From Nocardia speluncae NBRC 108251 (GTDB lineage Bacteria; Actinomycetota; Actinomycetes; Mycobacteriales; Mycobacteriaceae): a DNA stretch of 64,000 nt. Positions 34,551 through 42,777 of the stretch are shown here, in pieces (the first letter of the stretch is position 1; each line of letters starts with the position of its first letter). The translations under genes and the position numbers were made by a program. The notes beneath the pieces were generated by a model. That model worked only from the letters and a program-made list of their open reading frames with translations, did not search any database and had not been told where the DNA came from. Where the stretch lies: positions 62,001-126,000 of the forward strand of contig NZ_BDBZ01000033.1 of assembly GCF_001613245.1 (NCBI RefSeq). The letters run 5' to 3'.

Positions 34551-34603
34551 TGAGAACCCTCGTTCTCCTACACTACAGACGCCGGTGAGAACGATCGTTC
34601 TCA
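34551..34603. promoter_or_regulatory. paired TetR operators in a divergent promoter
   Basis: A perfect 18-bp palindrome, TGAGAACGATCGTTCTCA, lies at 34586-34603. An imperfect copy (15 of 18 identical) lies at 34551-34568. Centres are 35 bases apart, one copy next to each start. Confidence 0.8.
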
Positions 34604-34626
34604 TCGAGGCCCCGAAGGAGACAACA

Positions 34627-35016
34627 ATGAGTTCCGACACCGCGACCAAGACCGCAGTTCTCGTACTGAGCGACCCGAACGGCGGCGACGAAGCCCTCGG
34701 CCGCATGTTCAACGCCCTCGCCGCCGCCTACGACTTCGACCGGGCAGGCGCCGAAGTCCGGGTGCAATTCCAGGGCGCAGGCACCCGCTGGCCCGAACTG
34801 CTGGAATCACCGGACCACCCCGCCTACGACGTCTACCAGGCAGTACGACACACAATCGCCGGTATCTCCTGTGGCTGCAGCGACCTCTTCGGCGGCGGGG
34901 AGGGCGCCCAGGCCGCCGGCCTAGAACTGATCAAGGACAACCCGCTGCCGGGAACGTCCGGTGTGGCCAGCCTCCGCCTGCTCGCCGACAACGGTTACTC
35001 GATCCTCACGTTCTGA
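34627..35016 (+). CDS. DsrE/DsrF-like family protein
   Basis: A 129-residue alpha/beta protein with KTAVLVLSDPNGGDEALGRMFNAL, then YDVYQAVRHTIAGISCGCSDLFGG. The cysteine pair in CGC and the overall order resemble DsrE-like proteins, which handle sulfur groups. The ATG at 34627 follows AAGGAGACAAC. First gene of a unit with a PPOX-type protein and an NTF2-like protein under the TetR gene; no defined pathway. Confidence 0.6.
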   Translation: MSSDTATKTAVLVLSDPNGGDEALGRMFNALAAAYDFDRAGAEVRVQFQGAGTRWPELLESPDHPAYDVYQAVRHTIAGISCGCSDLFGGGEGAQAAGLELIKDNPLPGTSGVASLRLLADNGYSILTF

Positions 35017-35017
35017 C

Positions 35018-35632
35018 ATGGAGCATTTCTTCGCGCTCGCCTTCGGAGCGGAGGAGCAGGCGCACCAGCGCCGCAAGGGCTCGTTCGACCGCTACGAACA
35101 CGCGCGTTCCGCCGCGCCCGGGCCGACGGGCCTGGGCGCGGCGGAAGCCGAGTTCCTGGCGAGTCGAGACAGTTTCTACATCGCATCCACGGGCAGCAAC
35201 GGCTGGCCCTACGTACAGCACCGCGGTGGCGCACCAGGTTTCGTGAAGGTCACCGGTCCGACACAGTTGACCTGGGTCGAAAGCACGGGCAACCGTCAAT
35301 ACATCACCGCCGGGCACCTCGACCACGACGACCGGGTCGCGATCATCGCGATGGACTATCCGAACCGCAAGCGGCTCAAGGTACTCGGCCACGCCCGGTT
35401 CGACCCGGACCCGGCACCCGAGGTGCTCGAGCGACTCGGGACAACCGGCCGGCTCGAAGGCATTCTGACCGTCGAAGTGGTGGCCTTCGACTGGAATTGC
35501 CCCAAGTTCATCACCCCGCGATTCACCGTCGACGAAATGCGGGCCGCCACCGAACCACTACGAGAACGAATCAGCCAACTCGAGGCGGCGCTCGCCGCGC
35601 AGCAGGCCGCAACCGGCCGGCCACCGTCGTAA
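35018..35632 (+). CDS. pyridoxamine 5'-phosphate oxidase family protein
   Basis: A 204-residue split-barrel flavoprotein with FYIASTGSNGWPYVQHRGGAPGFV and DDRVAIIAMDYPNRKRLKVLGHAR, typical of PNPOx-like proteins that bind FMN, F420 or heme. It starts one base after the DsrE-like stop. A C-terminal coiled helix (ATEPLRERISQLEAALAAQQ) is an addition to the barrel. Substrate unknown. Confidence 0.8.
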   Translation: MEHFFALAFGAEEQAHQRRKGSFDRYEHARSAAPGPTGLGAAEAEFLASRDSFYIASTGSNGWPYVQHRGGAPGFVKVTGPTQLTWVESTGNRQYITAGHLDHDDRVAIIAMDYPNRKRLKVLGHARFDPDPAPEVLERLGTTGRLEGILTVEVVAFDWNCPKFITPRFTVDEMRAATEPLRERISQLEAALAAQQAATGRPPS

Positions 35633-35659
35633 CCGCTCCACACCACGAGAGGTTTGCCC

Positions 35660-36121
35660 ATGACCGACAACCGTCCGCCGTATCCCCCGTTCACCGCGGA
35701 AACCGCGCTCCAGAAGGTTCTGGCCGCCGAAGCGGCGTGGAATACCCGCGACCCACAGCGAGTGGCCCTCGCCTACACCCCTGACTCGGTATGGCGCAAT
35801 CGCGATCAGTTCGTCACCGGACGGGCGGACATCGTCGCGTTCCTGACCGCCAAATGGGAGCGGGAGCTGGACTATGTACTCCGCAAGAGCTTGTGGAGCT
35901 ACAGCGACAACCGCATCGCGGTCCGCTTCCAGTACGAATGGCACGACACCGCGGGCCGATGGTGGCGCAGCTACGGCAACGAACTGTGGGAATTCGACGA
36001 GCACGGCCTGATGCGGCGCCGGGAGGCAAGTATCAACGACGTCGCGATAGCCGAATCCGATCGCAGGATCCACGGTCCACGAACCGAACACGAGAACGAA
36101 GTCGATATTCCGCTCGAATAG
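35660..36121 (+). CDS. nuclear transport factor 2-like (DUF1348) protein
   Basis: A 153-residue SnoaL/NTF2-fold protein with the DUF1348 signature AAWNTRDPQRVALAYTPDSVWRNR and FQYEWHDTAGRWWRSYGNELWEFD. These cone-shaped proteins bind small hydrophobic molecules or isomerise them. It is the last gene of the TetR-linked unit; GAGAGG precedes the ATG and a hairpin follows. Confidence 0.85.
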   Translation: MTDNRPPYPPFTAETALQKVLAAEAAWNTRDPQRVALAYTPDSVWRNRDQFVTGRADIVAFLTAKWERELDYVLRKSLWSYSDNRIAVRFQYEWHDTAGRWWRSYGNELWEFDEHGLMRRREASINDVAIAESDRRIHGPRTEHENEVDIPLE

Positions 36122-36140
36122 GGCGCCGGGCCGGCGGGAA

Positions 36141-36180
36141 CCCGGTGTCAGCGTATCGGCCGCCGACACCGGGCGGGCTT
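36141..36180 (+). terminator. terminator after the NTF2-like gene
   Basis: CCCGGTGTC (36141-36149) pairs perfectly with GACACCGGG (36165-36173), followed by CGGGCTTT. Confidence 0.55.
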
Positions 36181-36407
36181 TCCCCGACCAGTCGGCACAG
36201 TCCCGGGCCGCGGGCTTCGACGGCCAGCTCTACCAGCTCTGCCCGCGTCGTCGTCCGATCACTGCTGTGAACAGCCCGATGACGACCGATCGCCCCAACA
36301 AGCCAGGCTGAACGCCAGACGCCCTCCGGAGGTGCCGCCGCGAGACGAAGCCCGGACAGGTGGGCACGCGGGTCCGATCGACGTATCGGAGGCGGCTGGT
36401 AGCCAGG
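36181..36407. other. intergenic region with no supported gene
   Basis: Between the hairpin and the MerR stop I see no reading frame with coding character and no clear regulatory motif. Confidence 0.5.
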
Positions 36408-36785
36408 TCACCTCCCTGCGGGGGCATAACCCGCGCCGGCCCGCTCGATCACCTCGTCGAGCACACCCCGGGACCGGACGAGGTCGGCGATCATCCGGTT
36501 GATCCGGTCCCGCTCGACCTCCAGCTCGGTCACGAGCTCGGGCGTGGCGTATTCGCCGGCGCCGCCGTCGAACTCCCGCATGCAGGGCAGGATATGCACG
36601 ATCTTCCTACTGCACAGCCCGGCCGCGAAAAGTTCCTGGATTTGGATCACCCGGTCAACCGCCGGTTCCGCGTAGTCGCGGTGACCACCGGGCGTGCGGT
36701 CGGCGGTCAGCAGCTTCTGTTCCTCGTAGTAGCGCAGTGACCGTTCACTGACTCCGGTGCGCCGCGCCAGCTCGCCGATCCGCAT
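36408..36785 (-). CDS. MerR family regulator
   Basis: A 125-residue regulator beginning MRIGELARRTGVSERSLRYYEE, the MerR winged helix, followed by a dimer helix. No metal-binding cysteine pattern is seen at the C-terminus, although C-S-R-K and LPCMRE occur. The ATG at 36785 was chosen because it begins the family domain. It is divergent from an old yellow enzyme gene whose promoter has the MerR-type long spacer. Confidence 0.87.
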   Translation of the reverse strand: MRIGELARRTGVSERSLRYYEEQKLLTADRTPGGHRDYAEPAVDRVIQIQELFAAGLCSRKIVHILPCMREFDGGAGEYATPELVTELEVERDRINRMIADLVRSRGVLDEVIERAGAGYAPAGR

Positions 36786-36812
36786 TCTCACCTCGCAGTT
36801 TGCCATTCGGAC

Positions 36813-36850
36813 TTGAACCTCACATTGATGTGAAGTCTTACTGTCCAGGC
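36813..36850 (+). promoter_or_regulatory. MerR-type promoter with 19-bp spacer, leaderless
   Basis: TTGAAC (36813-36818) and TTACTG (36838-36843) are separated by 19 bases, the elongated spacing that MerR proteins correct. The spacer contains a palindrome, TCACATTGATGTGA, at 36820-36833. Transcription would start at about 36850, one base before the ATG. Confidence 0.7.
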
Positions 36851-37954
36851 ATGACAACCACAGCAACCGGCCGTTTATTCACCCCGGCCCGTCTCGGCGA
36901 ACTCGAACTGCCGCACCGGCTGGTGATGGCGCCGCTCACGCGCAACCGCGCGGCCGCCGACGGCACACCGACCGACCTGATGGCGACCTACTACGCACAG
37001 CGCGCCACGGCAGGACTGATCATCGCCGAGGCCGCCACCCCGAATCCCGTCGGCCAGACCTACCCGAACATTCCCGGTATCCATCGCGAGGAACATGTCG
37101 CGGGCTGGCGACGGATCACCGAGGCCGTACAACACGGGGGCGGCCGGATGTTCCTGCAACTGCAGCACGGTGGCCGGGTCGGGCATCCCGACAACAGCGG
37201 GCTGATACCCGTCGCTCCCTCGCCGATCGCGCTGCCCGAAACGATTCACACGCCGAACGGCCGTCGGGAAGCCGTGGTCCCGGAAGAGTTGACCGTCGCC
37301 GAGATTCAGCGGACTGTCGCCGATTTCGCGGCCGCCGCGCGCAATGCAGTCGCCGCCGGATTCGCCGGGGTCGAGGTGCACAGCGCGAACGGCTATCTGC
37401 TGCACCAATTCCTGGCCTCGAATACCAACCGGCGCACCGATGCCTACGGCGGCACGGTCGCGAACCGAATACGATTCACCGTGGAGGTAGTCGACGCGGT
37501 CGCGGCCGCCATCGGCGCGGACCGCGTCGGATTGCGTATCTCCCCGGCCAACCCCGTCAACGGGATCGAAGAAGGGGATACCGCGGACCTCTATCCGGCC
37601 CTCGCCACCGCACTCGCCGACCGGGGACTCGCCTACCTGCACACAGTCCGGACCGACCCGGCCGATCCGCTGCTGCGCCGGCTTCGTGACAGCTGGCCCG
37701 GGGCCCTCATCGCCAACCCCGCGAATTCGGGTGATTCCCGCGATCCGGCGGCCATCGTTTCCGAGGCCGAAGCCCTGCTCGCAGCGGGTGCCGATCTCAT
37801 TGCCCTCGGCCGCGCCTTCCTGGCCAATCCGGACCTGGTCCGGCGCCTGCGCAGCGGCGCGCCGCTGAACGAAATACGTGAGTCCCGGCTGATGTATGTG
37901 GGCGGACCGGAGGGCTACATCGACTACCCGGCATTGCCGGATATCGCCGCCTGA
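36851..37954 (+). CDS. old yellow enzyme family oxidoreductase (NADH:flavin, NemA-like)
   Basis: A 367-residue TIM-barrel flavoprotein with RLVMAPLTRNRA, LQLQHGGRVGH, GFAGVEVHSANGYLLHQFL and DAYGGTVANRIRF. The His/Asn substrate-binding pair is HSAN and the FMN-binding arginine is in LGRAFLANPD. It reduces activated alkenes, electrophiles or nitro compounds using NAD(P)H, and the divergent MerR gene suggests induction by such compounds. Its C-terminus overlaps the converging GyrI-like gene by 31 bases. Confidence 0.92.
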   Translation: MTTTATGRLFTPARLGELELPHRLVMAPLTRNRAAADGTPTDLMATYYAQRATAGLIIAEAATPNPVGQTYPNIPGIHREEHVAGWRRITEAVQHGGGRMFLQLQHGGRVGHPDNSGLIPVAPSPIALPETIHTPNGRREAVVPEELTVAEIQRTVADFAAAARNAVAAGFAGVEVHSANGYLLHQFLASNTNRRTDAYGGTVANRIRFTVEVVDAVAAAIGADRVGLRISPANPVNGIEEGDTADLYPALATALADRGLAYLHTVRTDPADPLLRRLRDSWPGALIANPANSGDSRDPAAIVSEAEALLAAGADLIALGRAFLANPDLVRRLRSGAPLNEIRESRLMYVGGPEGYIDYPALPDIAA

Positions 37955-38592
37955 TGACGAGCACCGGTCGGGGATGTCAGCGAGACCGGCTGCCGGAGTA
38001 TGGTCCGCAGCTTATCCGGTGCAGTTTTACGGAAATCGCTCAGGTAGATCTCGTGATGCCTGCCGGACATGCGCAGTCCATTGTCCGGGATGAATTCCTG
38101 GTGCATACGCGCGAGCACCTCGGCTTCGCCGTCGAACGAACCGATATGCAAGGTCTGCACACAACGCCCCTCGGATAACGACTCCAGCCGCACGTCGTCC
38201 AGCCGAGCCGGGCGGTTCTTCGCCCCGGCCTGCTCGACAGCGGCCGCAAACATCTCCCGGTCGGTCCAGTCCGGGACCATGATCAGCAGCGTCCAATTCC
38301 ACCGGGTTCTGTCCCGCGCCACCGTGAAGGAATCCATATCGTCGGCCCACCACAAGCCCTCCAGGGGCATCACCACGTAGTCCCGCCCGAGGTCGCGTTT
38401 ACTGGCCAACTTCAGTTTGTAGGCCACCGGGTAAAGGGCCTCGACAGCCGCGGTGAACACGGGTGAAGTGTTCGGATCCCCGTGGCCGTCGATCATGAGG
38501 TACTGCATACCGGGCACCTCCACGATCCGGAACAGGTCGCGTTTCGCCTGGTAGGCGTCGAGGGTTTTCTTGAAGTCGATTTTTCCCGTCAT
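37924..38592 (-). CDS. GyrI-like small-molecule binding protein
   Basis: A 222-residue protein of the GyrI-like (SHOCT-independent) family. It has the N-terminal KIDFKKTLDAYQAKRDLF, VPGMQYLMIDGHGDPN and a C-terminal HHEIYLSDFRKTAPDKLRTILRQP. These proteins bind ligands for AraC-type activators or sequester toxic compounds. The start overlaps the dioxygenase stop (ATGA), giving a two-gene unit. A degraded second copy lies at 43.3-43.6 kb. Confidence 0.85.
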   Translation of the reverse strand: MTGKIDFKKTLDAYQAKRDLFRIVEVPGMQYLMIDGHGDPNTSPVFTAAVEALYPVAYKLKLASKRDLGRDYVVMPLEGLWWADDMDSFTVARDRTRWNWTLLIMVPDWTDREMFAAAVEQAGAKNRPARLDDVRLESLSEGRCVQTLHIGSFDGEAEVLARMHQEFIPDNGLRMSGRHHEIYLSDFRKTAPDKLRTILRQPVSLTSPTGARHQAAISGNAG

Positions 38593-39401
38593 CCGGCACC
38601 GTCGGCGGAGCCGGCCCGGGGGTAGCGGTCGCTGTCCAACGGTTGACCTGGTTCCCGGTCGGGCACCGGGTCGTAATAGGTCATTCCCGGAATCGGGCGG
38701 TAGATCGCCGCCGCGTCCATGTATACCGTCGCCAGCGAGATCCGAGCGGAATCGGTGGTGTTGGCTCCGGCGCGATGGATGAGCCGTGAACTGTGGAAGG
38801 TGCAGTCGCCCGCCCGGATCGGCACGGTGACCTGTGGCCACCAGCGGGCTTCGGGTGCGGCTGCGAACGGGTCCTCGAACTGCGGGACCGTCCCCTCCGG
38901 CCACTGATGCGATCCGGGGACGAAGGTCATACATCCGCGCTCGACGGGCACATCGACGAGAGCCACCCAGGCCGTGAGAGTTACCGGAGCGGCATCGAGC
39001 GGGAAAGCGGGGTCATCGGTGTGCAACGGGGTCGGCGCGCTACCGGAGGTGCCTTTGCGGAGCAACTCGGATTTGTAGAGCCGCAGCGGCCGACCCGCCA
39101 AGCGTTCGGCGATCCCGGTGATTCCAGGATGTAATGCCAAGCGGCGCATCGGTTCGCTGACCCGCTCGGGTTCGACCACCCAGTCCATCACGTTCCCGTC
39201 CTCGGCATCCCAGGCAACCGTGCGTTGCCGGTCCAACTGGGCCCGAGCGTCGGCGAGGAACTCGGTCAGCTCGGCGGGGTCCAGGACATTGCGCACATGG
39301 AGGTAGCCGTCGCGGTGGTAGCGAGCGACGAGGTCGTCGGGAAGGAGTTGGGCGGGGGCGGTTTCCGTCACGAACACCAAGGTAGCGGGTCTTCCGGCCA
39401 A
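38589..39401 (-). CDS. phytanoyl-CoA dioxygenase family protein
   Basis: A 270-residue Fe(II)/2-oxoglutarate oxygenase. The metal triad is visible as His127 and Asp129 (LHTDD) and His208 (RLIHRAG). RISLATVY supplies the expected 2-oxoglutarate-binding arginine. The TTG at 39401 follows GAGGA; an in-frame GTG at 39371 is an alternative start. Partner and substrate are unknown; the GyrI-like protein downstream may bind the same compound. Confidence 0.85.
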   Translation of the reverse strand: MAGRPATLVFVTETAPAQLLPDDLVARYHRDGYLHVRNVLDPAELTEFLADARAQLDRQRTVAWDAEDGNVMDWVVEPERVSEPMRRLALHPGITGIAERLAGRPLRLYKSELLRKGTSGSAPTPLHTDDPAFPLDAAPVTLTAWVALVDVPVERGCMTFVPGSHQWPEGTVPQFEDPFAAAPEARWWPQVTVPIRAGDCTFHSSRLIHRAGANTTDSARISLATVYMDAAAIYRPIPGMTYYDPVPDREPGQPLDSDRYPRAGSADGAG

Positions 39402-39631
39402 TTCTCGTCCTCAATAAGGACAGAACCACCTGACCCGAGCGCCGCACTATCAGTTCGGCGACCCTGTTGCCCCACCCTGCTCCAACGCCGCCGCGACCGC
39501 TTCGAACTCCGCCAAAGCGGCGGTCAGGTCTTCTATGCTCTCGGGAGCACGCCGCTAGCACCTTTTGCAGTGGCCTCGGCAGCCATCCGGACGGTTGGTG
39601 AGCCGACTTCCGGTATCCAGCGCACTCGCCC
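39402..39631. other. intergenic region with a possible gene remnant
   Basis: No complete gene. On the minus strand near 39455-39557 one frame reads PESIEDLTAALAEFEAVAAA and then a stop, with a stop also just upstream. This helical, protein-like segment without a start may be the tail of a lost gene. Confidence 0.35.
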
Positions 39632-40531
39632 TCACCCACAGGTGCGCAGTGCGGAGCGCATCCAGTCGAGGGTGTGGTGGATGCCGACGGGTAGTGCCGT
39701 GGTGGGGTACCAGCCGAGTTCGGCGCGCGTGCGGGTGAGGTCCGGCGGGCGAATAATGGTGGCAGGGTCGACGGGAGCAAATTCGACCCAGCCTGTACCC
39801 GCGAGTTCGCATGCGGTGCGGCCGAAGTCGGCGATCGATGCGGACGGACCGCCGAGGTCGATCGGACCGGAGATATCGGAATCGAGGATTGCCGACAAGC
39901 ATTCGGTCGCATCGGCGATGTAAACGAACGACCGGAAACCGGGATCGGTGAGGTTGATTGTCTGGTCACGTAGCGCGGCGGCGCAAAGGTGGGCAGTGAG
40001 GCGACCGTCACCCGGCCGCAGCTGCGGGCCGTAGACCTCGAAGGGCCGCACGATTGCGATGCGGGTATCGGGGAAATTGCGGGTCGCGGTTTCCATGAGC
40101 AGGTGCGCGGCCTTCTGCACGCACGGCGCCGCCCGCTCCCGGATGCCTCCCGACTCGATCTGGTGCGGTCCGCACCCGGTGACGAGGACGAAACGAGCGT
40201 CGTGCGCGGCGGCGACATCGAGAGCGGCGAGCGTGCCGGTGACGGCGGAGCGCAGGGTGGCGGTGGTTACGCGTGCCGCGGCGAGCGGGCTGCCGGGACA
40301 GGCGAGGTGCGCGATATGAGTGACGGTGCCGAGGTCGGCGAAGGTGCCGATATCGGCGGTGTCGGCGATACGCAGGGAGAAGCGCGGGTGCGCGGTGAGG
40401 TCGGCGACGGCGGCGATACGACCGGTGCTGAGATTGTCGATCGCAGTGACCCGGTCGCCACGCGCGAGCCGGGCGCGGCACAGGTGCGAGCCGAGGAAAC
40501 CCGCGGCGCCGGTGACGACGATATGGTTCAT
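39632..40531 (-). CDS. NAD-dependent epimerase/dehydratase-like protein, probably catalytically altered
   Basis: A 299-residue extended SDR with an intact Rossmann motif TGAAGFLGSHLCRA and the domain end RPFEVYGPQL of nucleotide-sugar epimerases. At the catalytic site the usual tyrosine (YxxxK) is replaced: the lysine in CVQKAAH has proline four residues before it. The serine triad is replaced by TGCG. It may bind NAD and a sugar nucleotide without normal epimerase chemistry. It overlaps the next upstream gene (ATGA) in a three-gene unit. Confidence 0.75.
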   Translation of the reverse strand: MNHIVVTGAAGFLGSHLCRARLARGDRVTAIDNLSTGRIAAVADLTAHPRFSLRIADTADIGTFADLGTVTHIAHLACPGSPLAAARVTTATLRSAVTGTLAALDVAAAHDARFVLVTGCGPHQIESGGIRERAAPCVQKAAHLLMETATRNFPDTRIAIVRPFEVYGPQLRPGDGRLTAHLCAAALRDQTINLTDPGFRSFVYIADATECLSAILDSDISGPIDLGGPSASIADFGRTACELAGTGWVEFAPVDPATIIRPPDLTRTRAELGWYPTTALPVGIHHTLDWMRSALRTCG

Positions 40532-40887
40532 GACCTGGCTTTCTGCCGGTAGTGACGACGAGCGGAATCGGGGACCACGCAGCCGTACGCGACGAGGGTG
40601 GCGTAGGCGGCGCGCTTACGGGGACAGTCGTGATTGCGGTGGCGGCGCATGGCGCCGTGGGCGTCGTCGAGGTTCAGCGGTACCCCCGGCAGCCCGCAGG
40701 TCCAGGCGATCGGTGTGGGGAGGGCGCCGATCGGCCGGTGCGATGGGTGCCGGCGGTGCGGGCGGTGTTCGAGTCGCTGGAGTGAGCGCGGCGGATCGGC
40801 GGGCCACGCGCAGCCGAGAACCGTGGCGGCGATCCCGGACAGCACGGCGGTCAGGACGATCGAATGCAGGATGTTCCAGGTGCTCAT
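40528..40887 (-). CDS. small membrane-anchored basic protein of unknown function
   Basis: A 119-residue protein: one N-terminal membrane helix (ILHSIVLTAVLSGIAATVLG), then a basic, histidine-rich region and a C-terminus with CPRKRAAYATLVAYGCVVP. It overlaps both neighbours by four bases, so it is made with the epimerase-like and the resolvase-like proteins. No known family recognised. Confidence 0.55.
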   Translation of the reverse strand: MSTWNILHSIVLTAVLSGIAATVLGCAWPADPPRSLQRLEHRPHRRHPSHRPIGALPTPIAWTCGLPGVPLNLDDAHGAMRRHRNHDCPRKRAAYATLVAYGCVVPDSARRHYRQKARS

Positions 40888-41252
40888 ATGACCGGGACCT
40901 CCGCTACGGCCGATGGGACGCTGGACTCCCATACCTGTTGCGGGCACACGGTTTCCAGGCGATATCCGAGGTCACAAAACAAGTGCGGTTGGTTGTCGAC
41001 GTGGGCGAGATCGAACACGACGATCACCTCGGCATCGAGTTCGGTTGCACGGGCGCGGATATATGCGAGCGGGTTCGGTTCATTGGTCGGCGGGTGCATA
41101 GTGGACAGATAGCGATAGCCGGATCCGCGAGCGTGACGCTCGATCTCGCGGACATGACACGGTGCGCGATCGACAGATACCTGTAACCGCACGAAGCCTA
41201 TGGCCAGCGATCCATTTTCGGTCCGAACGCACCTGACGCGCGCAAGACTCAT
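40884..41252 (-). CDS. hypothetical protein with resolvase-like fold pattern
   Basis: A 122-residue protein starting MSLARVRCVRTENGSLAIGFVRLQVS after GGAGGAG. It has a helix HVREIERHARGSGYRYL and a strand ELDAEVIVVFDLAHVD. This order is like the N-terminal half of serine recombinases (xGYxRVS.. I..A...G), but the catalytic serine is missing and no DNA-binding domain follows. It may be a regulator derived from a recombinase. First gene of the leftward unit opposite the XRE gene. Confidence 0.45.
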   Translation of the reverse strand: MSLARVRCVRTENGSLAIGFVRLQVSVDRAPCHVREIERHARGSGYRYLSTMHPPTNEPNPLAYIRARATELDAEVIVVFDLAHVDNQPHLFCDLGYRLETVCPQQVWESSVPSAVAEVPVI

Positions 41253-41450
41253 GATCTCCTCCAGAACCTGATCGGTGGATGGAAAAGACCTCCCGACACG
41301 ACAGACCGATACCCGGTTAGGTGCCAGGTGGAAGCTTCGGGCTGACCAATTGGTGACCGCGCCGGTCATTCTCGGCGCCGTGCGCTCCGGTTCGGGAGCT
41401 GCCGGGAGGCTGACCTCAGAACACCATGTAACCGACTTCGGGCCAAGTAA

Positions 41451-41466
41451 AATCGGGTACCCGATT
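41451..41466. promoter_or_regulatory. 16-bp perfect palindrome between the divergent XRE and leftward units
   Basis: AATCGGGTACCCGATT is a perfect palindrome near the middle of the 310-base gap 41253-41562. It is a candidate operator for the XRE protein. A related half site, CCCGATT, recurs at 41539-41545. Confidence 0.6.
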
Positions 41467-41562
41467 CTAACTTACCGAAAAGCCCACGAAGCCAACCGGA
41501 TATGAGATACAACTGACCCGATTGTGTGGTCAATCCGACCCGATTCCGCAACAAGGGGGTTG

Positions 41563-42480
41563 ATGATGACAGAACTGGACGGCGACGCAGAGGCGGCGCC
41601 GACCTCGACGCTGCCCAGACGTCAGCTCGGTCGTTTCCTACGCGAACGCCGCGACGCGAACGGCTTCACGCTCGCTGCTGCGGCCAAACTCGCCGACTTA
41701 TCTTCTTCGGCGTTACAGCGCGTCGAAGCCGGACAGACTCAGAAGGTCCGAAAGCAGGACGTCCGCGCACTCTGCGAGCTGTACGACGTCGACGATGTCG
41801 ATACCCGCGCAGCGATGGACCTTGCGGTATTGGCCAGATCGCAGAGCTGGTACCACGCTTACGGCGGCTTGTACTCTGACGCGTACAACATGCATGTCGG
41901 GCTCGAGGCAGCGGCGCAGCAGCAGACGACGTATCACGAGCACGTTCCTGGCCTGTTGCAGACCCCGGAGTACGCCCGCTCCATCATCGGCGCCTATCCC
42001 GGTTTCACGAGTAGTGACGATATCGACCGCCGCGTGGAACACCGCCTCAAACGCCAGTCCATTATTACCCGCAGGACAAACCCGATGATGTTCGAGGTTC
42101 TACTACACGAGTCGGCACTCCATCGGGTAATCGGCAGCTCGATGGTCATGGCGAGGCAGCTACGTCACCTGGCGGAAATCTCCAAGCGCGACAACATAAT
42201 TCTGCAGGTACATCCATACGAGGAAGGAATGACATGGGGAATGCCACACGGCATGTTCACAATCCTGTCTTTCGCCACGGATGGCCGTGGGGAATCTGTT
42301 GAGCCACCGATCGTCTTCTTGGAAGGCGGCCCGTCGCAGGATGTTTACCTCGAAAAGCCCGAAGAAGTCCGCCTCTATAGTGAACTTGCCTCTGCAATCA
42401 GAAGCACATCGTTGGATGAAAGCCAGTCCCGGGAGCTGATTCGCCGGGCTACGAGGGAGTTCGAGCGTGACCAAGCCTGA
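41563..42480 (+). CDS. XRE regulator with DUF5753 domain
   Basis: A 305-residue protein with an N-terminal helix-turn-helix (LGRFLRERRDANGFTLAAAAKLADLSSSALQRVE) and a C-terminal DUF5753 domain (HEHVPGLLQTPEYARSII, HESALHRVIGSS, ILQVHPYEEGMTWG). Such regulators nearly always pair with DUF397 proteins in actinobacteria, as here. The two ATGs at 41563 and 41566 follow AAGGGGG. The gene has a lower GC content than the steroid genes, in keeping with an acquired module. Confidence 0.92.
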   Translation: MMTELDGDAEAAPTSTLPRRQLGRFLRERRDANGFTLAAAAKLADLSSSALQRVEAGQTQKVRKQDVRALCELYDVDDVDTRAAMDLAVLARSQSWYHAYGGLYSDAYNMHVGLEAAAQQQTTYHEHVPGLLQTPEYARSIIGAYPGFTSSDDIDRRVEHRLKRQSIITRRTNPMMFEVLLHESALHRVIGSSMVMARQLRHLAEISKRDNIILQVHPYEEGMTWGMPHGMFTILSFATDGRGESVEPPIVFLEGGPSQDVYLEKPEEVRLYSELASAIRSTSLDESQSRELIRRATREFERDQA

Positions 42481-42673
42481 TCTATCGGGAGCATCCTGGT
42501 TCAAGAGCAGCCGCAGCGGCAGTCAAAGTGCATGTGTCGAGGTGGCATGGCTGAAAGACGGCCAAGTCGGCGTCCGTGACTCGAAGAACCCAACGGGTGC
42601 CGCCCTGGCTTTCACCCCCGAAGCGTGGGCAAGCTTCACCACCGACATCCGATCGTGTGATCCCACTTCCTAA
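42467..42673 (+). CDS. DUF397 protein
   Basis: A 68-residue DUF397 protein with SWFKSSRSGSQSACVEVAW and VGVRDSKNPTGAALAFTPEAW. It partners the preceding XRE/DUF5753 regulator, whose gene it overlaps by 14 bases. DUF397 proteins act as antitoxin-like partners in some developmental regulation systems; for this pair that is unproven. Confidence 0.9.
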   Translation: MTKPDLSGASWFKSSRSGSQSACVEVAWLKDGQVGVRDSKNPTGAALAFTPEAWASFTTDIRSCDPTS

Positions 42674-42717
42674 GTCGAATTTTCCGGCTTCAGCAGGAGG
42701 CGTGCACCGATGCACAG

Positions 42718-42748
42718 CTGGATGCGCACGTATTACGTGCGCATCCAG
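42718..42748. repeat. 31-bp near-perfect palindrome
   Basis: The 15-base arm 42718-42732 (CTGGATGCGCACGTA) is exactly complementary to 42734-42748 with one central T. It lies 44 bases after the DUF397 stop. No T tract follows, so it may be a terminator or a binding or recombination site. Confidence 0.65.
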
Positions 42749-42777
42749 CATTCGTACTCGGGCCCCGATAGCGGTCG

